DNA of 25,893 nt from Gemmatimonadota bacterium (GTDB taxonomy: Bacteria; GCA-2686955): assembly GCA_002686955.1 (NCBI GenBank), contig NYZA01000012.1, positions 1-25,893 of the forward strand, read 5' to 3'. This document shows positions 1-7,757 of the stretch, in pieces. Within the stretch, counting starts at the first letter, position 1. Each line of letters opens with the position of its first letter. The position numbers and the translations under genes are program-made. The notes beneath the pieces are model-generated. The model was given only the letters and a program-made list of their open reading frames with translations, had not been told where the DNA came from and ran no database searches.

Positions 1-4
1 GGCG

Positions 5-571
5 ATGTCCGTTCCGGAAAACGATGATTTCTGCCTGCCCTGTCACGAAAGGCTTCACGGAAAACCCGCGGTTTTCGATGTGATCGATATCGACGAGCAC
101 TACGCTGAACGCCGTCTGGAACGGGACGAGGTGGGCTGCATCATCTGCCATCCGCCCCATTGGCCGCGAGTCGAGCCGACCGGCTGCGGGGACAGCGACT
201 GTCACGAGCGCCGCGTCGAGGTGATTCATTTCGCGGAGCATCGATTCGTGACCTGTGTCGCCTGCCACGGCGTCGCTCTACCCGCTCACTCCCGGCTCGT
301 CGATGGCAATCCCTCGGTCGAGATGCCGACGCACGGGCAGAATGATCGATTCTGCGAGAGCTGCCATGCTGAGCCGAAGAGCTCCGAGAAACACTCCAAG
401 ATCTTGGCCAAGATGGAAGCAATGCATTGCATCGAGTGTCATCCTCCTCACGATCCGGTCGGAAGCGCCCGAATCGAGGGCCTGAGGGACGAATCGGATA
501 CCGGGGGGGCGATCGAATTCGAGGACGGGTTCGAAGAGTGGGAGGAGTGGGAGGAGTGGACGGATGAGTAA
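5..571 (+). CDS. Hexahaem c-type cytochrome, electron-transfer subunit (5' end probably missing)
   Basis: The 188 residues seen carry five CxxCH haem-binding motifs (C10-H14, C45-H49, C84-H88, C117-H121, C142-H146) and one wider Cx4CH site (C61-GDSD-C66-H67), so up to six covalent haems. Extra histidines such as those in HPPHWP and HPPHDP could be distal ligands. No signal peptide is visible although such proteins must be exported, and the frame is open to the window edge, so the true start is likely upstream and the ATG at 5 is only the first in view. The C-terminus is acidic with three EEW repeats. It overlaps the ferredoxin gene by 8 bases. By analogy with Dsr, Hmc and Nrf-type modules, it would carry electrons between periplasmic partners and the NrfD subunit. 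The exact complex is unknown. Confidence 0.85.
   Translation: MSVPENDDFCLPCHERLHGKPAVFDVIDIDEHYAERRLERDEVGCIICHPPHWPRVEPTGCGDSDCHERRVEVIHFAEHRFVTCVACHGVALPAHSRLVDGNPSVEMPTHGQNDRFCESCHAEPKSSEKHSKILAKMEAMHCIECHPPHDPVGSARIEGLRDESDTGGAIEFEDGFEEWEEWEEWTDE
533..559 (+). repeat. Three tandem 9-bp units encoding EEW repeats
   Basis: Three consecutive 9-base units (gaagagtgg, then gaggagtgg twice) encode EEW-EEW-EEW at the acidic tail of the cytochrome. They lie 4 to 31 bases before the ATG of the ferredoxin gene and each contains a GGAG or GAAG purine core, so the array also supplies Shine-Dalgarno-like sequence for that start. Confidence 0.7.
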
Positions 572-1376
572 TCCCCGCGCGTCTCGCGGATGCGCCCCAC
601 ATCGACACACGGATCGCCGGGAGTTCATGAAGATCACGGCCCGCACGGTCGCCGCCGGGGTTGTGTCCTACTCTCTCTCGCTGCGCATACCGAAGCTCGC
701 CAAGGGGACCGCGCTAGAAAGCGGTCCATCGGCCGATGCTTTCGAGGAACACTTCTGCAACTTCATCGTGAATACGACGAAGTGTATCGGCTGCGGATCC
801 TGTGTCCGTGCGTGTCGCAATGAGAATCACGTACCGGGTGGTTACTACCGAACCTGGATCGAGCGCTATACGGAGTCCGAGGATCACGAACTTTTCGTTG
901 ACTCTCCCGGCGGCGGCGAAAACGGATTCATGAGTGCCCCGCGCATGAAGGGTCGCAATCCGAAGGCATTCTTCGTGCCCAAGCTCTGCAACCAGTGCGA
1001 GAAGCCGGCCTGCACTCAGGTGTGTCCCGTCAGCGCCACCTACTACACCGATGGAGGAGTGGTCTTGGTGGACAAGGATCGCTGCATGGGCTGCGGGTAC
1101 TGCGTGCAGGCCTGTCCCTACGAGGCTCGATATGTCGACCATGCGGCAGGCACTGTCGACAAATGCACTTGGTGCTACCACCGAATCACGAGAGGCCTCC
1201 CTCCGGCCTGCGTTCTGACCTGTCCCACCGGTGCGCGATCGTTCACCACCCACGTGGAAGGCGAAACCTGCGCCGCGTGTGAGCTCCTGAAATCGGAACG
1301 ATACGATGTATTGAAAGAGGAGCTCGGAACCGACCCCCAGGTCTACTACCTCGGGTTCAATCGAGAGGTTCGCTGA
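564..1376 (+). CDS. Tat-exported ferredoxin with four [4Fe-4S] clusters (DsrO/NrfC/HmcB-like)
   Basis: This 270-residue protein has a twin-arginine signal near the N-terminus (DRREFMK, R18-R19) followed by a weakly hydrophobic stretch. Four cysteine sets bind four [4Fe-4S] clusters: C74/77/80/84, C142/145/150/154, C174/177/180/184 and C201/204/216/220. This is the pattern of the periplasmic iron-sulphur subunits of DsrO, NrfC, HmcB and PsrB type. It would pass electrons between the NrfD-type quinone subunit encoded 2 bases downstream and the multihaem cytochrome upstream. Start at 564 is supported by the overlap with the cytochrome stop and by GGAG-rich sequence just before it. The N-terminal 15 residues are unusual for a Tat signal; a later start would still need to precede R18. 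Family assignment is firm, the physiological partner complex is not. Confidence 0.93.
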   Translation: MSNPRASRGCAPHRHTDRREFMKITARTVAAGVVSYSLSLRIPKLAKGTALESGPSADAFEEHFCNFIVNTTKCIGCGSCVRACRNENHVPGGYYRTWIERYTESEDHELFVDSPGGGENGFMSAPRMKGRNPKAFFVPKLCNQCEKPACTQVCPVSATYYTDGGVVLVDKDRCMGCGYCVQACPYEARYVDHAAGTVDKCTWCYHRITRGLPPACVLTCPTGARSFTTHVEGETCAACELLKSERYDVLKEELGTDPQVYYLGFNREVR

Positions 1377-1378
1377 CC

Positions 1379-2557
1379 ATGGAAGAGATGATCGGCTTCC
1401 ACTATCCGAACGAGCGGATCTACTGGTCATTCATGATCGTCCTCTATCCGTACATCACGGGACTCGTTGCCGGCTCTTTTATCACCTCGTCCCTTTACCA
1501 CGTCTTCGACGTCAGAGCGTTGCGTCCCGTCGCACGGATGAGCCTGCTTGCCGCTCTTTGCTTCCTCGCGTTCGCGACAATGCCCTTGCTCTTGCACTTG
1601 GGGCATCCGGAGCGTGCATTCAACATCATGATCACGCCGAATCGCAGCTCCGCGATGGCGGGCTTCGGTTTCATCTATGTTGCATTTGCAATGATGGTCG
1701 TGGCCGAGCTCTGGTTCGACTATCGTGCCGATCTCATTCGCTGGGGCAATGAAATCGAAAGGGGTTCTCTGATCCGACGCATCTATCGAATGCTCGCCCT
1801 CGGCACAACCGACCTGAGCGTGGAAGCCGTGGCCGTGGACCAAAAGGCGGTCCGTCTTCTCGCGGCCATCGGTATCCCCGCCGCCTGCATCCTAACCGGC
1901 TACGTCGGCTTCATCTTCGGATCGATCAAGGCGAATCACTGGTGGTCGACCGAGCTGATGCCGATCATCTTCATTCTCTCCGCAATCGTGAGCGGAATCG
2001 CGATTCTGACCTTGATGTACATGTTCCTGGCGGTCCGAGGGGCGGTTCCCTACGATGGCGAATGTGTTCGGGCGCTGGCGCGCCATCTCTGGTTCTTCCT
2101 CATCGTGGACGTGACGATCGAGGGACTCGAGTTCTTGAACATGGGATACAAGGGTGTAGAGGGCTGGACGCTAATTCGTGCCCTGATCTTCGAACGTCTG
2201 TTCCCCTCCCTGATCATCGTACAGTTTCTCCTGGGCTCGATCGTTCCGCTGCTTCTGCTGTGGCTTGTCTTGCAACGAAGAATCGCCTTCGGGGCCGGCA
2301 GGGTACTGGTCGCGATCTCGTGCGTGCTGGTCTTGGTGCAGGTGTTCGCCATGCGGTGGAACGTTGTAATCGGCGGTCAGATTCTGTCGAAGAGTCTGCG
2401 CGGATTCCTGCCCTTACACGTGGACTTCTTGGGCCGTGAGGGTGTTCTGCTCGGGCTGGTCGTGCTAGCTCTGCCCTTCGTTCTCTTCGCGCTCATCGCC
2501 CGCTTCTTCCCACCGTGGGAGAGTCACGACAGCGCGTCAGCCCATGCTTCGGGCTGA
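1379..2557 (+). CDS. NrfD/PsrC-family integral membrane quinone-interacting subunit (DsrP/HmcC-like)
   Basis: A 392-residue polytopic membrane protein with roughly ten hydrophobic segments, starting 2 bases after the ferredoxin stop. The N-terminal motif around YPYITGLVAGSF and the late FAMRWNVVIGGQ segment are typical of the NrfD/polysulphide reductase membrane subunit family, in particular the longer DsrP/HmcC type. In known complexes this subunit exchanges electrons with menaquinol and docks the four-cluster ferredoxin. With the two genes before it, it forms a three-subunit cytochrome-ferredoxin-NrfD unit. A catalytic subunit is not in the window and may lie upstream. A hairpin spans the stop codon. 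Whether the module reduces or oxidises quinone, and whether it translocates protons, cannot be read from the sequence. Confidence 0.92.
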   Translation: MEEMIGFHYPNERIYWSFMIVLYPYITGLVAGSFITSSLYHVFDVRALRPVARMSLLAALCFLAFATMPLLLHLGHPERAFNIMITPNRSSAMAGFGFIYVAFAMMVVAELWFDYRADLIRWGNEIERGSLIRRIYRMLALGTTDLSVEAVAVDQKAVRLLAAIGIPAACILTGYVGFIFGSIKANHWWSTELMPIIFILSAIVSGIAILTLMYMFLAVRGAVPYDGECVRALARHLWFFLIVDVTIEGLEFLNMGYKGVEGWTLIRALIFERLFPSLIIVQFLLGSIVPLLLLWLVLQRRIAFGAGRVLVAISCVLVLVQVFAMRWNVVIGGQILSKSLRGFLPLHVDFLGREGVLLGLVVLALPFVLFALIARFFPPWESHDSASAHASG

Positions 2558-2561
2558 CGCG
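2533..2561 (+). terminator. Perfect 11-bp stem-loop across the nrfD-type stop codon
   Basis: The arms cgcgtcagccc (2533-2543) and gggctgacgcg (2551-2561) are perfectly complementary with a 7-base loop (atgcttc). The TGA stop at 2555-2557 lies in the right arm. No T-run follows on either strand, so it is not a textbook intrinsic terminator. It more likely protects the 3' end or helps Rho-dependent termination of the redox operon. Confidence 0.5.
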
Positions 2562-2871
2562 ATCGTCACGGAATGCGAGACGATCACGACGATCCTCGCG
2601 GCCTGCAAACGCGCCTCTTGGTTCACAGCCTGGGATTCGTCGCTGTAGACCTGGAAGCGCCGGCCGATCGTGGTCCGAATTAAATATGAGGCGATACGCG
2701 ATTTCGGAACCCGCCCGCCCGTGCGACGCAATCTCCCGCGGCCGTCACCCACGAAGAGACAAGGTTCCGGTGCCTTTGAACGCGTGCGCCGAGGCGGGAG
2801 CTCGGTTGCGAGTGGTGCGGCAGCTTCTCGCACACCGCCAGTGCGCCCCACCGATCCGGAATCCGGCGAGC
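2562..2871. other. Gene-poor stretch, nothing recognised
   Basis: About 310 bases between the redox operon and the kinase pseudogene. Long open frames occur on both strands, as expected in GC-rich DNA. The minus-strand frame over roughly 2540-2700 (containing YLIRTTIGRRF) looks somewhat protein-like but has no start, no ribosome site and no family I recognise. It may be the remnant of another decayed gene. No tRNA or promoter was identified. Confidence 0.4.
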
Positions 2872-3618
2872 TCATCGAGCCAACACTCTGGCCAGCGTCA
2901 TGGAGTCGCGGCTCCAGACTTCGCGGGGCTCCGCGGCGGTACGTGCGATCAGCCACAATCGAACGCGTTCGCCTTCAACCTCGAGAAGGTCGGCGAAGCG
3001 ACCGATCGTTGCTTCGGGTTCGGTCAGTAACCGTCGTTTGCAGTTGAGGAGGTGTTGGGTCGCGTCGTAGGCACGGTCCCCGATGAAAGGCTTGGGGTCG
3101 ATCATGAGCCACGGCGCTCGCTGCGCCCGCAAAACGTTGCCCACGTGCAGATCAGTCGCCAGCAGCACGTCGTCGGCGGATGGGCGAGACAGTTCGCGCA
3201 TCAGGCGCAAACCGGTCGGGACCAACTCCGCATCGACCCATCACGAAGAGGCGGCGATCGTCTCTCTTGCCCAGTACGCGGTCATTTCGGAGAGCGGACG
3301 AAAGCTGTGCGACCTGGAGGGCCGGCGGCAAAGGCGGCGCGGCAAACCCGCGATCACGACATCTTGGTCCGCTTCCGGCGGATCGCTCAGTTTGCTACTA
3401 TGCGGCATGCCGAGTTTCAATATGGCCCGCGTGCCGTCGTCTCGTACCGCGGGGGCCACCCACGCACAGCTTCCACCACAACCGTCGAATGGGGCGCCCG
3501 GTGAAAGCGACCACTTCGCTTGCAGCGCGTTGATGGCGCAAGGCAACCGCTCGAGCCAAATCCGATGTTCGTGCGTCAGGCGACAGGCGGCAGCAAGCCG
3601 CTCAGGAATAATGTGCAT
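2872..3618 (-). pseudogene. Decayed APH(6)/hydroxyurea-phosphotransferase-type antibiotic kinase
   Basis: One reading frame from 3618 down to 2872 contains most of an aminoglycoside/hydroxyurea kinase of the APH(6) family, which inactivates streptomycin-type drugs by phosphorylation. The N-lobe is recognisable (CAWVAPAVRDDGTRAILKLG, with the ATP-binding lysine in AILKLG). The C-lobe has the catalytic loop TDLHVGN and the metal-binding IDPKPF, then YDATQHLLNC. It is broken in two ways. A TGA stop interrupts the frame at 3243-3241, between ETIAASS and WVDAEL, with homology continuing in the same frame on both sides. Also, about 50 residues expected between KLGMPH and DQDVVIAGL are missing near 3393, leaving about 248 codons against the usual 280-300. 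The 5' region 3619-3804 shows no clear promoter. Family assignment is confident from motifs; the deletion size is estimated from memory of the family. Confidence 0.82.
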
Positions 3619-3804
3619 CGCGGGTCACTTCATCCTACCGGTCGCATTAGTCTTGACCGGTTCCGAGTGAGCATCAAATCGGTGCGAGCGACGAATGATA
3701 GGGCCAAGAGGCGCGAGGCGAAGCGCCTATTGGGTGGCGGATCCCGGTCGGGCTCTCGTTGATCGGCCGGCAGTGTACTCTATGAATGAGCCAGAGTGTT
3801 TGGC

Positions 3805-5730
3805 TCAGATCTTTCCCTTCACCACCGCCTCCGCGCCCCCGGCCAGCACCAGTTCCTGGGCAACGGTCGAGAGGGGCGGAATCGGGAATTGTCGCCTTCT
3901 CCACTCGATCCGGTTCTCGGCGAAATCGACCTTCGCCTCGCCCTCCAACGCGATCGTCGGCGCGTCGCTCAGCTCGCCTCGCTCGCGGATCTCGACGAGC
4001 GCATCGACCAGCGACGGACAGGCGAGGGTGATGAAACCGTTATTGAAGGCGTTGCGCATATAGGTCTGCGAAAAACTGCCCGCGACGACCATGCGTATGC
4101 CCTTGTGAGCGAGAGCCGTGGCCGCCTGCTCGCGCGACGATCCGGTCCCGAAATTGTAGCCACCGACCAATATGTCGCCCTCGCGAGCGATCTCCTGAAA
4201 AGCGGGATCGTAGTTGAGCATCGCCGCCGCGGCCATCTCCTCCGCGCTCAGATCGTCCTTGTAGGTGAAGTCCTTCCCGTAGATCCCGTCGGTGTTCATA
4301 TTGTCTTTGGGGACGAAGAGCAATCGTCCCGCGACACTTTTCGGAAACCCTTCGAGGAAATCGACCGCCTCGCGCGGCGCATCGGCGGCCTCATGGGTCT
4401 CGTAGGAGACAACGATCGGCTCATCGGCGAACTCCTCGGGACCGGTGATATGGCCCGCCAGCGCCGAAGCTGCCACGATGGCGGGACTCGCCAGATAGGC
4501 CCGCGCATCGCGAGAGCCCATTCGCCCTTGGAAGTTTCGATTGGTCGCCGAAATGGCGTTCTCTCCCGGGCCGAGTGTTCCTTCGCCCAACCCGATGCAG
4601 GGTCCGCAGCCCGGAGGGAGCACCTTCGCCCCCGCGCGGACCAGGTCGCCCCAGGCACCGAGGCGCTCCGCCTCCTGCTCCACCTCGCGGCTGGCGGCGG
4701 CCAGGTAGAGCTCCACGCCCGGCGCGACCGAGCGGCCCCGAACCACCTCCGCCGCGTCGACGATGTCTTCGAGACGGCTGTTGACGCAGGAGAGCAGGTA
4801 GGCCTTGTGAACCGGGATCTTCTTCGCCGCCATTTCGGGCAGCGCCGTGATCGCCTTGACCTCGTCGGGTCCCGCGATCTGGGGCACGAGGTGCGCGAGA
4901 TCGATCGTCAGCGTGCGTTTGTAGAACGCGTCTGGATCGGGCTCCACGGTCGTCGCTCGCCACGATCGAATCTGCTCAGCGGAGAATCTCCCGTGTTTCT
5001 CCGCCCGGGCGAGCAGCCACTCCTCGAGCAGATCGTCGAAGGGAAAGCGTCCTACGAGCGCGCCCCATTCGGTGCTCATGTTGGCGATGGTCAGCCGTTG
5101 ATCCATCGAGAGCGAGGCCAACCCGTCCCCCTCGAACTCGATCGCGCAGTTCAGCGCATCGTCGTCGCGGAAGGTCCCGATCAGGGCGATGATCACGTCC
5201 TTCCCCCGAACCCCCCTGCGCAGCCTCCCCTTCAGCACGACCCGCACGACATCGGGCACCTGCCACCAGGTCTCGCCGGTCGCCCAGATCGCCGCCGCGT
5301 CGGTGCGAACCACCGGCGTGCCTACCGCCGCCAACCCACCGTAGATATTGGAATGGGAATCGGAGGCCACGACCATGCTGTCGGGCACGACGTAGCCCTC
5401 CTGGCACATGATCTGGTGCCCGATCCCGCTTCCGGCGGGCCAGAAATCGACATCGTGCGCGCGCGCGAAGCTCTCGATCCGCTCGTACTTCGCGAGATTC
5501 CCCTCGGACCGGTTCTGGATGTCGTGGTCGAGTGTGAATACCGGCTGCCTGGGATCGTGCACCCGCTCGGCGCCGATCGCGCTGAACTTCCCCAGCACCG
5601 CGCCGGTGTTGTCATGGGTCATCACGTGACGTGGGCGAATGGTGACGTAGTCACCGGAGTGGACCAGGCTCGTTTCGGGAAGTCCTACGGAATGGGCCTG
5701 GACGATCTTCTCAACGGCGGTTTGAGACAT
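3805..5730 (-). CDS. Homoaconitase/aconitase-family hydratase, fungal Lys4-like single chain
   Basis: The 641-residue protein fuses the three-domain [4Fe-4S] part and the C-terminal swivel domain of the aconitase superfamily. Cluster cysteines are C315 (SCVNSR), C375 and C378 (PPGCGPCIG). Substrate-site motifs include DSHSN (124-128), NRNFQGRMGS (397-406) and, in the swivel, NFGTGSSREQAATA (about 526-539). Several blocks (IWATGETWWQ, LTIANMSTEWGAL, GKDVIIAL, NFGTGSSREQAATAL) match yeast Lys4 homoaconitase, as far as I recall it, better than standard AcnA or AcnB. The family hydrates and dehydrates citrate/isocitrate or homocitrate/homoisocitrate. Start at 5730 is chosen because a GAGGT ribosome site lies 8 bases before the ATG and the longer upstream extension is unlike the family. 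It is the last gene of the citrate-lyase-like operon, 14 bases after the small membrane protein. The substrate is not settled. Confidence 0.9.
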   Translation of the reverse strand: MSQTAVEKIVQAHSVGLPETSLVHSGDYVTIRPRHVMTHDNTGAVLGKFSAIGAERVHDPRQPVFTLDHDIQNRSEGNLAKYERIESFARAHDVDFWPAGSGIGHQIMCQEGYVVPDSMVVASDSHSNIYGGLAAVGTPVVRTDAAAIWATGETWWQVPDVVRVVLKGRLRRGVRGKDVIIALIGTFRDDDALNCAIEFEGDGLASLSMDQRLTIANMSTEWGALVGRFPFDDLLEEWLLARAEKHGRFSAEQIRSWRATTVEPDPDAFYKRTLTIDLAHLVPQIAGPDEVKAITALPEMAAKKIPVHKAYLLSCVNSRLEDIVDAAEVVRGRSVAPGVELYLAAASREVEQEAERLGAWGDLVRAGAKVLPPGCGPCIGLGEGTLGPGENAISATNRNFQGRMGSRDARAYLASPAIVAASALAGHITGPEEFADEPIVVSYETHEAADAPREAVDFLEGFPKSVAGRLLFVPKDNMNTDGIYGKDFTYKDDLSAEEMAAAAMLNYDPAFQEIAREGDILVGGYNFGTGSSREQAATALAHKGIRMVVAGSFSQTYMRNAFNNGFITLACPSLVDALVEIRERGELSDAPTIALEGEAKVDFAENRIEWRRRQFPIPPLSTVAQELVLAGGAEAVVKGKI

Positions 5731-5744
5731 CGATTTACCTCGAT

Positions 5745-5990
5745 TCAAACGATTCGCTCGCGCGCCCGCGCATACGCCCGCTGCCAGAAAAGAGCGAGCA
5801 GTATGGGGAACGCTATCTCCGGCCATGAACGCACGGAGGAGAACTGAACGATGCTGATCCCCAGACAGATCACCACTCCCGACCCCATCACCACGCGCCG
5901 AAGCCGCGGGTCGGTTTCACAGAGCTCGACTAGAAAGAGCGCGGCTCCCGGCAACGCTCCGCCGAGTAGCAAGGTGTGGATCCAGCTCAT
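5745..5990 (-). CDS. Small three-helix membrane protein, unknown function
   Basis: An 81-residue hydrophobic protein with three likely membrane segments at about residues 5-22, 34-50 and 57-71, a short charged loop (CETDPRLRR) and a basic C-terminal tail (QRAYARARERIV). I recognise no family. Translation probably begins at the ATG at 5990, preceded by GGGAGCAGG; an alternative TTG lies in frame at 6029. It sits 14 bases upstream of the homoaconitase gene on the same strand, so the two are probably co-transcribed and perhaps coupled. Its size and position suggest a membrane accessory, perhaps for transport or for anchoring the enzymes, but this is only inference. The alternative is a non-coding leader, since the evidence is hydrophobicity and context only. 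Confidence 0.55.
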   Translation of the reverse strand: MSWIHTLLLGGALPGAALFLVELCETDPRLRRVVMGSGVVICLGISIVQFSSVRSWPEIAFPILLALFWQRAYARARERIV

Positions 5991-6055
5991 CCGGGCGCCT
6001 GCTCCCATTCCCGGATGCGGTCCGTACAATTGATTGCGGCGCCCTTCCGGCCCTC

Positions 6056-6095
6056 CCGAGAGATCTCTCTCGGCCAGCGCGAGGACAAGTCCTCG
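6056..6095. repeat. Two adjacent short palindromes in the citF-membrane protein gap
   Basis: In the 213-base gap between the CitF-like gene and the small membrane protein, two inverted repeats lie 6 bases apart. The first is CCGAGAGA/TCTCTCGG (6056-6063 and 6066-6073, 2-base centre). The second is CGAGGAC/GTCCTCG (6080-6086 and 6089-6095, 2-base centre). They could be protein-binding sites for a promoter of the downstream gene pair or RNA processing hairpins; the 2-base centres favour DNA sites over RNA hairpins. Confidence 0.4.
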
Positions 6096-6203
6096 TTTTC
6101 GGCGGGGGACCGGGCAGAAGCGCCGCAGCTAGAATCAATATGGCCTCGAATCGCGGCCGAGTCCACAGATTTCGTGCTATTTTTTTTGCGGGACGATCTC
6201 ATC

Positions 6204-7757
6204 CTATTTCACCGCATGAACGCAGTCGATCGTCGTCCCGTCGACCCATTGGATCGCGGCCACGACCTGCTCCGATTGCGCGGGTTTTGCCGGGGGACCG
6301 CCACAGATCCTCTCGACTTCCGCCTTGAGCTCGGCGATCTCGATCAGAGGCAGATCGGAGCCGCGAAGCGCCTCGATGAGATCTTCGCGCCTCGGGTTGA
6401 TGCACAGGCCCCGCTCGGTGGCGATCACGTCGATCAGCTCGCCGGGGCCGCAAAGCGTCGTCACCCGATCGAGCACCACAGGAACACGATTCCGGAACGA
6501 GGGAACGGCCAAGATAGTGCACTTGGAAGCAAGACAGTTCTGCCAGCCGCCGATGCCGTGAAGCAGCCGTCCGTCGGTGTGGGTGACGACATTGGCATTG
6601 AAATCGATATCGACTTCCGTCGCACCCAGTATCACGACGTCGACCATCGAGGCGAAGTTCCCTTTTCCGTGGAAATTGTATGAAGTGAAGGGGCTCGTGT
6701 TCAGATGTCCCGGATTCTCCCGCATCGAGCGCACACCCTCGAGGTCGAAAGTCTGCCCATCGAGGATGTACGGAGTGAGTCCTTCCTCCAACATCTCGAC
6801 GAGGTAACGGTTCGAGCCGCCCCGCACGAAACCGGCCTTCACTCCCGCCTCTCTCATCATCTCTCTCAAGTAGATCCCGAAGGAAAGCGCGGTTCCTCCG
6901 GCGCCGGCCTGGAAAGAAAAACCGTCGCGCATGATGCCCGAATCGCGCACGAAACGAGCGGCGTATTCGGCGATGAGCAACCGGTCGGGACTCTTGGTGA
7001 TCTGGGTCGTGCCCGAGACGATTCTGGACGGATCCCCAACCTTGTCGACCACGACGACGGAATCAACGTTGTTGCCCTGAATCTGCCAGGGGACGCAGGG
7101 GAAGGGAACGAGATTGTCGGTGACGACAATGACATGATCGGCGAAAAGCGAGTCGGCCAGGCCGAAGCCGAGCAGACCGCACGCGCTCGGCCCGCGATCC
7201 CCCGTCGCATTGCCGAAGGGATCGGCCGTTGGCGCCGCCAGGACGGCGATGTCGATCCGCACTTCTCCATCCTGGATCGCCTGCCACCGGCCGCCATGGC
7301 TGCGCAGCACGCCGAGTCCCCGCATCTTCCCGCGGCTGCAGTAGCCCCCGAGCGGACCGTTCATCGAGCCTTCGATATGATGGATGACTCCACTCTCGAG
7401 ATGGTCGATCAGGGGCGCATGACAGGGAAAGCTCGCCGAGGGGAACCATCGGAGATCTTTCACGCCCAGCTCGGCGGCCGCATCGAAAATCGCGCGGGCC
7501 ACGAGATCGCCATTGCGGAAATGATGATGTGTACTGATCGTCATTCCGTCGCGGATTCCCGCCCTTTTCAGCGCATCGTGGATCGAGGAGACGCATTTAT
7601 TGCCGTCAACGGGAAAGTCGGCCGCGGAACGGATCGGCGGACTCCATTTTCGTCCCGAAGGACGCCATGCTCCGACTCCTTGGTAGGGCTTCGTTTCCAG
7701 CTCATTGATGCGGGTCGGAATCAGGCGCCCCGCCGCATTGCGGATCAACTCGCTCAT
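6204..7757 (-). CDS. citF: Citrate lyase alpha subunit-like acyl-ACP:citrate transferase (CitF)
   Basis: A 517-residue protein collinear with CitF of citrate lyase, in which the alpha subunit swaps the acetyl group on the acyl carrier protein for citrate. Family blocks are seen through the whole length: DGMTISTHHHFRNGD near residue 80, SHGGRWQAIQDGE, TADPFGNATG, GDPSRIVSGTTQIT, DGFSFQAGAGGTAL, DIDFNANVVT, GPGELIDVIATERG and a C-terminal TIDCVHAVK like the usual VIDVIRQVK. The ATG at 7757 overlaps the stop of the CitDE gene as ATGA, which fixes the start and indicates coupled translation. It ends with TAG at 6204. No CitC, CitX or CitG (needed to make and load the prosthetic group of known citrate lyases) lies in the window. 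Given its homoaconitase neighbour, homocitrate or another 2-hydroxytricarboxylate is an alternative substrate. Confidence 0.9.
   Translation of the reverse strand: MSELIRNAAGRLIPTRINELETKPYQGVGAWRPSGRKWSPPIRSAADFPVDGNKCVSSIHDALKRAGIRDGMTISTHHHFRNGDLVARAIFDAAAELGVKDLRWFPSASFPCHAPLIDHLESGVIHHIEGSMNGPLGGYCSRGKMRGLGVLRSHGGRWQAIQDGEVRIDIAVLAAPTADPFGNATGDRGPSACGLLGFGLADSLFADHVIVVTDNLVPFPCVPWQIQGNNVDSVVVVDKVGDPSRIVSGTTQITKSPDRLLIAEYAARFVRDSGIMRDGFSFQAGAGGTALSFGIYLREMMREAGVKAGFVRGGSNRYLVEMLEEGLTPYILDGQTFDLEGVRSMRENPGHLNTSPFTSYNFHGKGNFASMVDVVILGATEVDIDFNANVVTHTDGRLLHGIGGWQNCLASKCTILAVPSFRNRVPVVLDRVTTLCGPGELIDVIATERGLCINPRREDLIEALRGSDLPLIEIAELKAEVERICGGPPAKPAQSEQVVAAIQWVDGTTIDCVHAVK

Noticed and set aside
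3668-3674. TGAGCAT half-site of the nadA palindrome
   Set aside because: Single 7-base match without its inverted partner; expected by chance.
3796-5847. A 683-codon plus-strand open frame opposite the homoaconitase gene
   Set aside because: It is the antisense shadow of a strongly conserved gene; its protein is arginine-rich and matches no family.
6180-6187. Run of eight T on the plus strand after a hypothetical terminator
   Set aside because: No plus-strand gene ends there and no hairpin precedes it; on the minus strand it reads as A-run just after the citF stop.
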